Positions 16,904 to 26,133 of a stretch of DNA of 64,000 nt are shown in pieces. The translations under genes and the position numbers were made by a program. The DNA lies in assembly GCA_963804865.1 (NCBI GenBank), contig CAWDSH010000034.1:1-64000 (forward strand), read 5' to 3'. The stretch is from CAVVEQ01 sp963804865. Its GTDB lineage: Bacteria > Chloroflexota > Anaerolineae > Anaerolineales > Anaerolineaceae. Numbering within the stretch: the stretch's first letter is position 1; each line of letters starts with the position of its first letter. The notes beneath the pieces were generated by a model. It had not been told where the DNA came from. It made no database searches and saw only the letters and a program-made list of their open reading frames with translations.

Positions 16904-19728
16904 TTATTTTTTCTTGCGGCTGATGTAGTATTTGGTCAGCTCGGCGACAATGGAGGGGATGATCACAAGGGGCAGGATCACTTTCCACTCATTCCAGCTC
17001 ATGGGGATGGTGTTGAAGATCTTGTTGAAGAAGGGCACGTAAATGACCATCATGATCAGGGCAATGGAGGAAATCACCGCGATGTTCATCCATTTATTGG
17101 TGAAAACACCAATCTTCAGGATCGGGTAGCGCTCCGAGCGGGCGGTAAAGGCGCGCAGCAATTCCGAGAGGGAGAGCGTGATAAACGCCATGGTCTCAGC
17201 ATACTCAGGCTCTGCGTGGGAAAGCCCCAGTGCGAAGGCAACCAGGGTAGTGCCGGCAATGGCGATGGTTTGCATGATCACACCGAACTGCATAAACTTG
17301 TTGATGATCGGCTCTGAGGGCGGGCGCGGCGGCTGGGACATGATATCCGGATCGCCCTTCTCAGTGCCCAGGCGAGCGCTGGCGCGCCGTCGGTGACCAG
17401 GTTCAACCAGAGAAGCTGGATGGGCGTCAACGGAGAGATCACGGAAGCATTGGGGAACAACCAGCGCCCGAAGGCGGTCGGGATGAAGATGATGAAGATC
17501 TCGCCCAGGTTACAGGAGATCAGGTAATAGACAAATTTGCGAATATTGCTGTAGATGATGCGCCCCTGCTCCACGGCGGAGACGATGCTGACGTAGTTAT
17601 CGTCGGTGAGCACCATGTCGGCGGTTTCCTTGGCGACATCGGTGCCGGTGATGCCCATCGCCACGCCGATATCGGCGCGCTTGATGGCTGGCGCATCGTT
17701 CACACCGTCGCCGGTCATGGCTACCACCTCGCCGTTATCGCGCAGGGCGTCCACGATGCGCATCTTGTGCTCAGGTGAAACGCGGGCGAAGACGTCCGTT
17801 TCTTCCACCTGGTCCTTGAGCTGCTTGTCATCCAGCTCATCCACCTGGGCGCCGGTGAGCACCTGGTGACCCGGACGCAGCAGACCAATCGATTCAGCCA
17901 CCGCGCGGGCGGTATTGGGGTAATCGCCGGTGATCATGATGGTGCGGATGCCCGCTCCCACGGCGTGCTCGATGGCGGGTTTGACTTCGACACGCGCCGG
18001 GTCGATCATGCCGATCAAGCCAACGAAGGTGAGATCCTTCTCCAGCTCATCGGGATCCAGCTTCTCGGGTTTCTTATCCACGATCTTGAATGCCACCCCC
18101 AGCACGCGCAGCGCGTCTTTGGTCATGGCGTCATTGGCATCCAGGATGCGTTTGCGACTAGCATTCATCCAGCTTGCGGGATCCCTTGTCATCCACATGC
18201 CAGGTGGACTGCTGCAGAGCTCCAGTACCATATCCGGAGCACCTTTAACGGTCACAATATAATGCTGCCGCTTGCTTTTCTCATCGAACGGGGAAATATC
18301 ACCCGCCTGCGGATCTTCCAGGGAATGGATGGTGATCATGCGCTTGCGGATGGAATCGAACGGGACTTCCTCTTCGCGCGGGTATGCCTGGTGAAGTTCC
18401 CGCGGCTGCGCGCCGGCTTTCGCAGCTGCAACCACGATGGCCCCTTCGGTGGGATCACCGGCGATGCGGTAAACTTTCTCACCTTCTTCGTTTTCAGAGG
18501 ACTCCAGGCGGGCATCGTTATTCAAGGCACCCACCCACAGGGCGGTTCCAATGCCGGGATAATCCTTGATATTCACCTTCTGACCGCTTACCAGGAATTC
18601 CCCTTCCGGTTTATAGCCGGTGCCGGTCAATGCCACCTGCGCGCCGTCCACCCAAACGCGGGTGACGGTCATTTCATTCTGGGTGAGCGTGCCGGTCTTA
18701 TCCGAGCAGATCACCGTGGCAGAGCCGAGCGTTTCCACAGAAGCCAGGCGGCGGATGAGCGCATGGCGGTGGATCATCTCCCGCATGCCCAGCGCCAGGC
18801 TGATGGTGACAATGGCGGGCAGACCTTCCGGTACCGCGGCGATCGCCAGGCTGACCGCCACCATGAACATTTCCAGCGGATTGCCGCCCTCCAGCCAGCC
18901 CACGGCAAAGACGATGGCGCAGATGATGAGGCAGGCGTAACCAAGTGTTTTTCCAAGTTGATCGAGGCGTTTCTGCAGCGGGGTTTCTTCCTCTTCCACG
19001 GACTGCAGCATGGAGGCGATCAAACCCAGCTGGGTGTGCATGCCGGTGCTGACCACCACACCGCTGCCGCGCCCGTAGGTGACCAGGGTGCCCATGAAGG
19101 CGGTGTTCTTGCGGTCACCCAGGGGGATATCCCCTTCCAATATCACCGCAGCGTTCTTCTGAACGGGAACCGATTCACCGGTCAGCGAGGCTTCATCGAT
19201 CTGGAGGTTGACCGCTTCAAGCAGGCGCACATCGGCAGGGATGTGATTGCCGGCTTCGAGGACGACGATATCGCCCGGGACAAGCTCGCGCGCCGGCACG
19301 CGTACCAGGTGCCCATCGCGCAGCACGCTGGCTTCAGGCGCGGCCAGCTTCTTGAGCGCAGCCAGGGCTTCCTCGGCTTTGCTCTCCTGCACAACGCCCA
19401 ACACGGCGTTCAACACCACGATGGTAAGAATGGCGATGGCATCGATCCATTCGCCCAGGAAAGCGGAAATGATCGCCGCGGCGATCAGCATGAGCACCAC
19501 GAAGCCCTTGAGCTGGTTAAGAACCATGGTCAGGAAGCTGGTTCGCTTGGCTTCCACCAGCTGATTGAGCCCATATTTTTCCAGGCGGCTTGCAGCATCT
19601 TGAGCGCTCAAACCGGTATTGGACATGGTTTCGAATTTCTTGAGGGTTTCCTCCGCGCTTAATGCATGCCAGGTGACCGTGACTTTTTCACTGTTCTTCC
19701 CGGGTTTAATTTCTTTTTTCTCAGCCAT
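16904..19728 (-). CDS. P-type cation-transporting ATPase (Ca2+-ATPase/SERCA-like, type II), one frameshift
   Basis: The full protein is about 940 residues and has all P-type landmarks. They are an N-terminal cation_ATPase_N region (residues 17-90), the actuator motif LTGESVPV (about 182-189), the ion-binding AAVPEGLPAIV in M4, and the phosphorylated Asp in CSDKTGTLTQNEMTV. The hinge MTGDGVNDAPAIKRADIGVA and a C-terminal six-helix block complete it. PEGLP with the NxxTD sequence in M6 (NLVTDGAPAL) is characteristic of Ca2+/Mn2+ pumps of the SERCA or PMR1 class. The frame breaks at about 17374: adding one C to the CC run restores ALALGTEKGDPDIMSQPPRP, joining to the last 145 residues. The gene appears monocistronic. 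The exact ion (Ca2+ or Mn2+, less likely Na+/K+) is inferred. Confidence 0.9.
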
Positions 19729-19760
19729 TCAAATTCTCCTCGATCCTGAACTTATGTCAT

Positions 19761-19809
19761 TAAAAGCACGGCATCAGATCCACTTTCTGGCAAATACCTG
19801 AGCCGTGCC
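19761..19809 (-). terminator. Probable terminator of glgC (minus strand)
   Basis: On the minus strand GGCACGGC (19802-19809) pairs with GCCGTGCT ending in TTTTAAT (19759-19772), across a 29-base loop. The long loop weakens the call; it may instead be another GGGGCAC-type palindromic repeat lying in the leader of the ATPase gene. Confidence 0.4.
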
Positions 19810-19864
19810 TGTCCAATTCAATAGGACGATTAATCCCACGAATTATAACGCATCAAGCAAAATT

Positions 19865-21127
19865 TCAAGGGGCGATGACGGTTCCCGAGGGGACGACAGC
19901 GTTCTTGGGGATGATGGTGATCCCGTCGCGGACGATGTAATTCTCGGTATCGATCTCCACGTCGCGCGGGAAGGGCTTGATCACCACACCACGCCCGATG
20001 CGGGCGTTCTTATCGATGATGGCACCCTCGATCTGTGAGCCGCGCCCGATGGCGATATTCACGACATTGGGATCGGTCGGCTCGAAACCGGGATGGTCGT
20101 AGTAATCCGAGCCCATCACGATGCTATCGCGGATACACACGTCGTTGTGGATCTGGCTGCGCAGGCCGATCACCGAGTGGTAGATCTCGGCTTTGTGGAT
20201 GCAGCAGCCCTCGGCCATCAGCACGTTCTGCAGGCGGCTGTCCTGCACGGTGGAGCCGGGCAGGAAGCGCGCGTGGGTGTAGATGGGTCGGTCGGGATCA
20301 AAGAAATCAAAGGGCGGGTTGGGGATGGTGAGCTCCAGGTTGGTCTCGTAGAAGGAGCGGATGGTTCCAATATCCTCCCAGTAGCCATCGAAGCCATAGC
20401 CGAAGACATTGTGGGACTTGATCGCGGCAGGGATCACCTGTCCGCCAAAATCATCGTAGGTGCTGCCTTCGAGAATTTCTCTGAGCGCGCTCATCCTGAA
20501 GAGGTAAATGCCCATCGAGCCCAGGTAGGGACGGCGGGCATCATCACGGCTGACCATCTTCTCGAGCAACGCCGGATCGGTGGGTTTCTCGGCGAAAGCC
20601 GTGATGCGGTCATCGTCGTTCTGCTTCAGGATGCCGAAGCGCCCGGTATCCTCAGTGAAGACCGGCTGGACGGCAACGGTGATATCAGCCTTGTGGTCCC
20701 AGTGGAATTGCGCCATCTTCTCGAAATCCATGCGGTAGAGGTGATCGCCCGCCAGGATGAGCACGTAATCAGCATGGGAGGCGCTGATCTCGAAGAGCTG
20801 CTTGCGCACCGCGTCGGCGGTGCCCTGGTACCAGTCGGTGGTGGCGACGGTCTGCTGGCTGGCCCAGATCTGCACCCAGCCGGTGTGGAAGGCATCAAAG
20901 TAGAAGCTGCGCGCGATGTGGCGGTGCAGCGAGACGGAGTTGAACTGGGTGAGGACAGCGATATGGTAGATGCCGGAGTTGATGCAGTTGCTGATGGGGA
21001 TATCGATGAGGCGGTACTTGCCCGCCATGGGGACGGCTGGTTTGGCGCGCTGCTTGGTGAGCGGGTAGAGGCGCGCGCCGCGCCCACCCCCCAGGATCAC
21101 GCCGAGGATATCGTTCGTGGAAGGCAT
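19865..21127 (-). CDS. glgC: Glucose-1-phosphate adenylyltransferase (ADP-glucose pyrophosphorylase)
   Basis: GlgC makes ADP-glucose from glucose-1-phosphate and ATP, the committed step of glycogen synthesis. The nucleotidyltransferase core begins ILGVILGGGRGARLYPLTKQ and contains AKPAVPMAGKYRLIDIPISN and ILAGDHLYRMDFEKM, the metal-binding Asp loop, then WEDIGTIRSFYETN. The C-terminal third is a left-handed beta-helix (hexapeptide repeats around GRGSQIEGAIIDKNARIGRG). The length of 420 residues is normal. The ATG at 21125-21127 is chosen because it has an excellent ribosome-binding site (AGGAGG, 5 bases upstream) and begins just before the conserved core; sequence further upstream in frame is noncoding. 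No other glycogen gene is nearby. Confidence 0.95.
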   Translation of the reverse strand: MPSTNDILGVILGGGRGARLYPLTKQRAKPAVPMAGKYRLIDIPISNCINSGIYHIAVLTQFNSVSLHRHIARSFYFDAFHTGWVQIWASQQTVATTDWYQGTADAVRKQLFEISASHADYVLILAGDHLYRMDFEKMAQFHWDHKADITVAVQPVFTEDTGRFGILKQNDDDRITAFAEKPTDPALLEKMVSRDDARRPYLGSMGIYLFRMSALREILEGSTYDDFGGQVIPAAIKSHNVFGYGFDGYWEDIGTIRSFYETNLELTIPNPPFDFFDPDRPIYTHARFLPGSTVQDSRLQNVLMAEGCCIHKAEIYHSVIGLRSQIHNDVCIRDSIVMGSDYYDHPGFEPTDPNVVNIAIGRGSQIEGAIIDKNARIGRGVVIKPFPRDVEIDTENYIVRDGITIIPKNAVVPSGTVIAP

Positions 21128-21784
21128 GGCAACCTCCTGGAAAAAAAAGAATAACGATATTGATTTAAGGATACAGGAGGATGGTTCAGGAGTCAAATGG
21201 GAGGAGGATTGGGGCTGTGAACCGCAGAGAGCGCGGATGGGTTCACCACAGAGGGTACAGCTAGAGGATCATTTGGTTTTAAAGATTTTTAACGCAATGG
21301 ACGCGGAGTACGCAGTGTTTTGAATGGCTTTATAGTGGGGTGAATGATTTATTGATTAAGAAAGCAGGATGAAAAGGAGCGAAATGATCTTTAAAAAATC
21401 CAAAACAATTCATTCAAATATTCACTCAGCGCCCTCTTCATTAAAAGGATAATCAGAGGTATATTAAGCATTGATCCGATTGAAATCAATGTTAATGTTG
21501 GCGGTATTCAAGCGACGGGGCAGCAAGGGGGGATGTTAAGGTGCAAAGAGAATGGAATACTATTGTAGAACTTATTTTCTATTTTGTCAAGTACCCGGGA
21601 AACCGGATTTTAGTAATACAATTCAATTAATGTAAAAAGTGATTTTTGATGTCGGTCGCACTTTCAACATTCGCTTCACTATAGAAGTGCTAGATTATAA
21701 GGGTGACCGACCTATGTGCTGTTATGAGCAATCAGGTAGGGAGGAGGATGGCGGGCATCCCTGCCCGCCCTACGAACTTTGATA
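21128..21784. other. Long intergenic stretch, composition changes to AT-rich
   Basis: No gene is supported in these about 650 bases. From 21215 to 21320 there are fragments of a dispersed repeat (GAACCGCAGAG, ACCACAGAGG, TTTTTAACGCAATGGACGCG). After about 21350 the base composition becomes distinctly AT-rich and stays so through the next gene. The stretch ends in a palindromic repeat at 21736-21773. Confidence 0.6.
21736..21773. repeat. Palindromic repeat, GGCGGGCA type
   Basis: GTAGGG...GGCGGGCA (21736-21757) is mirrored by TGCCCGCCCTAC (21762-21773). It ends 11 bases before the start codon of the next gene. Related copies are at 23752-23777 and 24849-24917. Confidence 0.7.
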
Positions 21785-22639
21785 ATGAAAGAATATGCAG
21801 AATTACGTATTCGAGAGAATTATGCAAGAGAATTCCTTCCCAATGATATGGGAAAACCTTTGATGGATCTAGTAAGGCTTGTAAGAGTGCCTGTTGATAG
21901 CGATGAATACAGAAAAATTGGAGACATAACACGATTGGTTCGAAAAAGAGATAATAAATACCTATTCTTTGGTTGGAGCATTCAACGGATTTATTCAAAA
22001 GAAGAATTACAATCCGCAAAGCTCTTACTCTTAAAATTAAAAAAGACATTTGAACCTGCGGGGGAAGAATGCGGTACCATTTATGAATATAAAGATATAT
22101 GTGAAATATGCGGATCTGGTATCCGTCAGATTTCAGACCTATATTTGGATCTACGAAAAGTACCCAGAAATACCGATATTGCACGAACAATATCGAATGA
22201 GATAATCATCGACCAAAATTTTGCTGAAATACTAAATATAAATTTGCTTGCAGGATATCAGTTAAAACCAGCCCTTCATAAAGTTGCTCAAACCCAAGCA
22301 ACTAGAATATTGAAAACGACATGGTACCAATTATTCATTACCTCACAAGTTAATATTAATCCCGCAACTAAAACTGGCGAGGATCCATTCGATCCTGACG
22401 AAGCTAATAACTACAGGTGTAAAAATGGACATACGATTGGTCTGGACATCCTTTCAGAACCATTTATTAATAAAAACTCTTGGGATGGAAGTGATTTTGT
22501 TGTTACAAAAGAGCATTTCGGAGTAAACAGGGGATTGTTACGGACATATCCACTGTTATTGATTTCTCAAAAAGCTTATCAGTTTATGGAAAATGAGAAA
22601 TGCAATGGATACAAGGTTGAGGTAGTGCATTTGGTTTGA
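21785..22639 (+). CDS. Hypothetical protein with a CxxCG motif (AT-rich orphan gene)
   Basis: I do not recognise this 284-residue protein. It is soluble, with a central CEICGSG (residues about 100-106), followed by a block on the pattern DLYLDLRKVPRNTDIA and FAEILNINLLAGYQLKPALH. A second Cys/His pair lies at YRCKNGHTIG (about residues 213-222), and the end is SQKAYQFMENEKCNGYKVEV. The layout (CxxCG, then a xLDL..VP segment, then an FAE-L..GY.L.P block and a C-terminal receptor-like tail) is loosely reminiscent of the double-CxxCG family of presumed immunity proteins. This is a weak resemblance that I have not been able to test. The gene is AT-rich (AAA, ATA, AAT codons), unlike its GC-rich neighbours, and is flanked by palindromic repeats, so it was probably acquired. 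The ATG at 21785 is preferred to the TTG at 21779. Confidence 0.65.
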   Translation: MKEYAELRIRENYAREFLPNDMGKPLMDLVRLVRVPVDSDEYRKIGDITRLVRKRDNKYLFFGWSIQRIYSKEELQSAKLLLLKLKKTFEPAGEECGTIYEYKDICEICGSGIRQISDLYLDLRKVPRNTDIARTISNEIIIDQNFAEILNINLLAGYQLKPALHKVAQTQATRILKTTWYQLFITSQVNINPATKTGEDPFDPDEANNYRCKNGHTIGLDILSEPFINKNSWDGSDFVVTKEHFGVNRGLLRTYPLLLISQKAYQFMENEKCNGYKVEVVHLV

Positions 22640-22744
22640 AGTAAGTTGAATGCCGGGTATAGTTCGTAGATCAAGCATCATGTTCATGCCCGTAATTTTC
22701 GCCCCTCCCTCCCCTCTCCCTTCGGGAGTGCATGCCCCTCCCTG

Positions 22745-22784
22745 CCCTCCCCAAATGTCCGGAAAGCGGAGCATTTGGGGAGGG
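22745..22784. repeat. Strong palindrome (CCCTCCCCAAATG type)
   Basis: CCCTCCCCAAATG (22745-22757) and CATTTGGGGAGGG (22772-22784) pair perfectly over 13 bp; the loop itself contains TCCG/CGGA, so the hairpin extends inward. No T-run follows. Flanking CCCTCCC and GGGAGGGG stretches pair again further out (about 22702-22806), making a long imperfect cruciform between two genes. Confidence 0.7.
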
Positions 22785-22854
22785 TGGTCGAAGACCGGGA
22801 GGGGTATGGCAGCTCGAGTACCGTGGAGATCCTATCAAGAACGGAAGGGAATTG

Positions 22855-23700
22855 ATGATAAAGAAAACAAGTACGAACGAGATTTCAGATCAAAATCTTG
22901 ACGGCGTGGCTGAAACGCTGCTCATCCCGCTCTACCACCGGGCGATGGAATTGCAGCGCCCGGATGCCATTATTAGGGACGAGAAAGCCGCGGCACTGGT
23001 GAAGCAGATGAGCTACGACTTCGACAAGGTCAGGAAGATCCGGACGACCGAGGGAAATATCGTAGCGCGGCTTATGCTCACCCGTGAAATTGACCGCTAC
23101 GCCCGGGATTTCCTCAGCCGCCACCCCCATTCGGTGGTGGTCCATATCGGGTGCGGTCTCGATTCCCGTTTCGAGCGGGTGGATAACGGCCAGGTGGAGT
23201 GGTATGACCTGGATCTACCGGAGGTCATCGATCTGCGCCGCAGACTTATCGGCGGTGAAGCGGGACGTTACCACCTGCTGGGAGATTCGGTGCTCGAGGA
23301 TGGCTGGCTGGAAAAGTTAAAGATGCACTCCCGCCTGCCTTTCTTATTCGTGGCGGATAACGTGCTCATTTACTTCACGGAAGAACAGGTCAAATCGCTG
23401 GTGCTCAAGCTACGCGACCATTTTCCCGGCGCGGAACTCGTCTTCGATGGCTGGTCGCCATTCTTTATCTGGCTGGGCAACCGCCAGCTATCCAGGACCA
23501 AGTTTTCCAATCTCCTGCGCTGGGGATTCTGGCAAAGCAAAACGATCGAGAATTGGGGTGAGGGTATTCACCTGCTCGACGAGTGGGGCTTCTTTGACCA
23601 GCCCGAGCCACGCATGGCACCTTATCGCTGGGCGGCTCCGCTATTTCACCTTTTCAAACCCATGCGCATTTTCCACTTCAAGCTTGGGAAGGAAGTCTAG
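22855..23700 (+). CDS. Class I SAM-dependent O-methyltransferase (leucine carboxyl methyltransferase-like)
   Basis: A 281-residue enzyme of the LCM/PpmP methyltransferase family. VVVHIGCGLDSRFERVDNG (residues about 88-106) is the glycine-rich SAM-binding loop, and WYDLDLPEVIDLRRRLIG supplies the second acidic ribose contact. VADNVLIYFTEEQVKSLVLK is the post-core helix region conserved in the family. Known members methylate carboxyls or hydroxyls of small molecules, including polyketide and phenazine intermediates; the substrate here is unknown. The start at ATG 22855 follows GGAAGGGA; the longer reading upstream runs through the palindromic repeat and is not credible. Codon use is GC-rich, unlike the AT-rich genes on both sides. 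No operon partner. Confidence 0.82.
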   Translation: MIKKTSTNEISDQNLDGVAETLLIPLYHRAMELQRPDAIIRDEKAAALVKQMSYDFDKVRKIRTTEGNIVARLMLTREIDRYARDFLSRHPHSVVVHIGCGLDSRFERVDNGQVEWYDLDLPEVIDLRRRLIGGEAGRYHLLGDSVLEDGWLEKLKMHSRLPFLFVADNVLIYFTEEQVKSLVLKLRDHFPGAELVFDGWSPFFIWLGNRQLSRTKFSNLLRWGFWQSKTIENWGEGIHLLDEWGFFDQPEPRMAPYRWAAPLFHLFKPMRIFHFKLGKEV

Positions 23701-23751
23701 TGAGTAGATAGTATTGAAGATAATCTGGCACGTATTATTCTATAATAAATT

Positions 23752-23777
23752 GGCGGGCACCGCGTGCCCGTCCTACG
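23752..23777. repeat. Palindromic repeat, GGCGGGCA type
   Basis: GGCGGGCAC (23752-23760), a 3-base spacer and GTGCCCGTCC (23764-23773) followed by TACGAAC, which is the tail shared with the copies at 21736-21773 and 24894-24917. Confidence 0.65.
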
Positions 23778-23870
23778 AACTGAAGCACAATTTGAAGCCA
23801 CTGTCGATCTTGTTAAATATCTGGATTACTACCATCGAGCCATGATTACATAATTCGGTAAAAGGGAAAA

Positions 23871-24587
23871 ATGAACCGGAGTACATATATACTTCCTAAA
23901 AGAAACTTCGAAATAAGATGCTTTGCCCCTTTATTTCTATTCGGTTTTTCGTTTTTATTCACTTTAGAAATATCACCAGCCAATATACCGATATTTCTGA
24001 TATTCTTCATCATAAGTCAATTCTTGGGTTTCTCTTTACTTTTTATTATTAAGAAATCAAAAGGCGCATTCTGGAATTTTCTTATTGACGCTGGATACAT
24101 GCTATGTCTAGCTTTCCCATTTGCATACGCAACCATATTTCATTACACCAAATTCAAAGCTGAAGGATCGTTTATTTGGTTTTTCGGCTTGGTCAATATT
24201 CTGGCATGGTTGTTGTCCTTTTATTTGGGGAAAAAACAATTCTCAAACCTTAGTCGCCAGGATAGTAAATCTGGTCCTCTTGATATCAAGAAAAGCTTAT
24301 GGGATCTGCAAAAGGCTTATCATTCTTCTGGAGAAAGTTTTGAGAAGGATAAAGGCGAAAAATGGATGAGAATTGGCAGGATAGCCATCTACTTTGGACC
24401 GGTTATAGGATCAGCGATTTATAGAGCGCTGAACCAAGCGCAATTCTTATCCTTCATGGGGATTTTCTTTTTCTCTGCGGTGGTTTTTTTGGTTTCACTT
24501 TCCGGGAGATCCGCATCGTTTGCGATAGGCATCAAAGAGCTTGAAAAGGCATTGAAAAAGACGATAAATATTAAAGAATTAGAATGA
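23871..24587 (+). CDS. Hypothetical integral membrane protein (AT-rich orphan gene)
   Basis: A 238-residue protein with about six predicted membrane segments. They include APLFLFGFSFLFTLEI, IFLIFFIISQFLGFSLLFII, FLIDAGYMLCLAFPFAYATI, FIWFFGLVNILAWLLSFYLG and, near the end, FLSFMGIFFFSAVVFLVSL. A cytoplasmic charged loop (residues about 125-165, KKSLWDLQKAYHSSGESFEK) separates two hydrophobic halves. I do not recognise a family. It is AT-rich with many ATA/AAA codons, as is the orphan at 21785-22639. Both lie between GGCGGGCA-type repeats, so they may have arrived by the same route. The ATG at 23871 follows AAAGGGAAAA, a plausible ribosome-binding site. Confidence 0.6.
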   Translation: MNRSTYILPKRNFEIRCFAPLFLFGFSFLFTLEISPANIPIFLIFFIISQFLGFSLLFIIKKSKGAFWNFLIDAGYMLCLAFPFAYATIFHYTKFKAEGSFIWFFGLVNILAWLLSFYLGKKQFSNLSRQDSKSGPLDIKKSLWDLQKAYHSSGESFEKDKGEKWMRIGRIAIYFGPVIGSAIYRALNQAQFLSFMGIFFFSAVVFLVSLSGRSASFAIGIKELEKALKKTINIKELE

Positions 24588-24606
24588 AACTTGGAGGTAG
24601 ATAGTC

Positions 24607-24636
24607 GTAGGTCGGGCATCGATCTTATGCCCAACA
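24607..24636. repeat. Degenerate palindromic repeat
   Basis: GTAGGTCGGGCAT is followed, after a short spacer, by ATGCCCAACA. It is a worn relative of the GGCGGGCA family, about 20 bases after the membrane-protein gene. Confidence 0.45.
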
Positions 24637-24848
24637 ATCATCTGGTTATAATAAAATGGCGGACAGAGTTCACCCTACAACTATATGCTACAAAAACATC
24701 CATTAATTCCACTTCTCATGATCCTTTGCTTCATGGTTCAATCATGCGGTTTTAACACTCGCTACCGCTCCTCCCAAGGGGAGAGCAACCCCGCGGGGGC
24801 GCACAATTCGCGAGTTCGCGACGCTCAGGATGACAAACCGAAAATAAT

Positions 24849-24917
24849 GGCGGGCACAGTTGGTGCCTCCGACGCTCCAGTCAAAATGGAGAGGCGGGAT
24901 GAGCCCGCCTTACGAAC
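24849..24917. repeat. Palindromic repeat pair, GGCGGGCA type, overlapping the end of the next gene
   Basis: A half-copy GGCGGGCAC at 24849-24857 is followed by a compact hairpin GGCGGG-ATGA-GCCCGCC (24894-24910) and TACGAAC. The GyrI-like gene on the minus strand ends inside this hairpin, at 24881. Confidence 0.6.
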
Positions 24918-25986
24918 ATTTCCGGGGAAAATTCCCCCGCCAGCTCCAGCGGCAGGGTGATGGTCATGGTGCACTGGTCGTTGCCCTTCAGCAGGGTCTC
25001 GACGTGCTCGATGACCACGGGCTGCCCGAGGATGCCCTCCCAGAGGCGCCGGTACCAGCCCGCCCCGCAGTAGCAGAAGGTGAGCGGCATCGCGGAGGGG
25101 ATCTCCTCCAGGAAGGGGTGCACGAACGGGCAGTGGCAGTAAGCCTTGCGCCGCTCGGCGGGAGTGGTTGCTTTCTCGTATCCTTCCGGGTTGAAGGGAT
25201 TCTTGCGCATGTGGATGACGTTCCCTTTTCGCGCCGGTTTCTCGTACCAGAAATCATCGGTATACATCTCGCGCAGCACGTCATCCACTGTGCCCTTTTG
25301 GTAGATCGCGCGCAGGTGGTCGATGCGTTCCTGGGGGAAGACGTGCGCGCAGTGCGAGACCACGCGGCATTTCTGCTCTTCGCTGACCGGAAGCGCGTCC
25401 AGGCGCTGCATGGCGCCCCTGATCCAGCCCGTATAGTCCTCGAAGGAGGAATCGGGCGTGATGGTTTCGATGCCCTGCATCAAATCGCGGCGGGCTTCGG
25501 TGGTCGAGCTCGCGCTCCGCGCCTTCGGCGAGCAGCTTATCCCATTCGTGCAGGAGCACCTGCACCTCGGTGACGTTCTTTTCCGGATCAACCGGATCGA
25601 GAACGCGGTGGATCTCGCGGCGGAAGAGGGAGGTGGTCCAGGCGTGTGCTTCCAGATAAGCGTAGATCTTGAGGATCGTCTCGCGGATGGTGGCATGCGC
25701 ACCATAGTGTTGCATGATGAGCGCCCGCGCGGGTTCGAGCGTGCGGGTATGCACTTCGCCCTGCTCCACGGCTTTGCTCACCGGGAAGGCGATCTCGACC
25801 AGGTAGACCCTCCTTGACCGCACCGCCGTGGAAAATAACCAGCGGGTCGCCGCAGATGGCATCCCCGCAGGTTTCCCGCAGCGTTTCGAAGAGCGGCGGG
25901 ATCTCATCGCGTTTATCCACGCGCGCGGTTCGGGACGCGATCAGGACAGGCTCGAGCTTTGTATAGAGAATGGGGTTTTCGGTCAT
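24881..25986 (-). CDS. GyrI-like small-molecule-binding domain fused to a Cys/His-rich domain (two frameshifts)
   Basis: Reconstructed from three frames, about 365 residues. The N-terminal half (MTENPILYTKLEPVLIASRT, then VYLVEIAFPVSKAVEQGEVH, ARALIMQHYGAHATIRETIL, FRREIHRVLDPVDPEK) is a GyrI/AraC-effector-binding fold. It binds small ligands and here lacks a DNA-binding domain. The C-terminal half carries VVSHCAHVFPQERIDHLRAI, then AYCHCPFVHPF and LTFCYCGAGWYRRLWEGILG, a Cys/His-rich region like the poorly characterised DUF6144 group (V4R-like). Breaks are at about 25810 (one extra G in a GGG run) and 25505. The last dozen residues and the stop come from a palindromic repeat. It is last in a four-gene minus-strand cluster. 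A sensor or binding role for the transporter's substrate is inferred. Confidence 0.6.
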
Positions 25987-26078
25987 GCGGGGTTCTCCTG
26001 GATCGACAAGGATACTTTCATTATAGGGATGGCAGGCAGGTGTGCCATCCGCCAGGTGACCGATATTTGTCCTATATA

Positions 26079-26100
26079 AGGCACGTGCCGTGCCCCTACC
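26079..26100. repeat. Short palindromic repeat, GGGGCAC type
   Basis: AGGCACGTGCCGTGCCCCTA, compact copy in the 147-base gap between the GyrI-like and tyrosine phosphatase genes. Confidence 0.5.
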
Positions 26101-26133
26101 TTGACTTGTTGAGAATTCTGGTGAATAGGATTA

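Noticed and set aside
17866..19662. Long open frame (598 codons) on the plus strand.
   Set aside because: It is antisense to the P-type ATPase and is rich in His/Gln/Gly, the usual shadow of a GC-rich coding region. The ATPase motifs prove the other strand.
20093..21154. Long open frame (353 codons) on the plus strand.
   Set aside because: Antisense shadow of glgC; no domain pattern, and the true gene is well conserved.
22732..22854. N-terminal extension of the methyltransferase.
   Set aside because: It is translation of the CCCTCCCC palindrome; the ATG at 22855 has a ribosome-binding site and a family-like N-terminus.
24685..24960. Possible small lipoprotein gene (start MLQKHPLIPLLMILCFM, Cys at residue 21).
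   Set aside because: Only the first 25 residues look like a signal; the rest is translation of dispersed repeats and overlaps the end of the minus-strand GyrI-like gene. No homology pattern.
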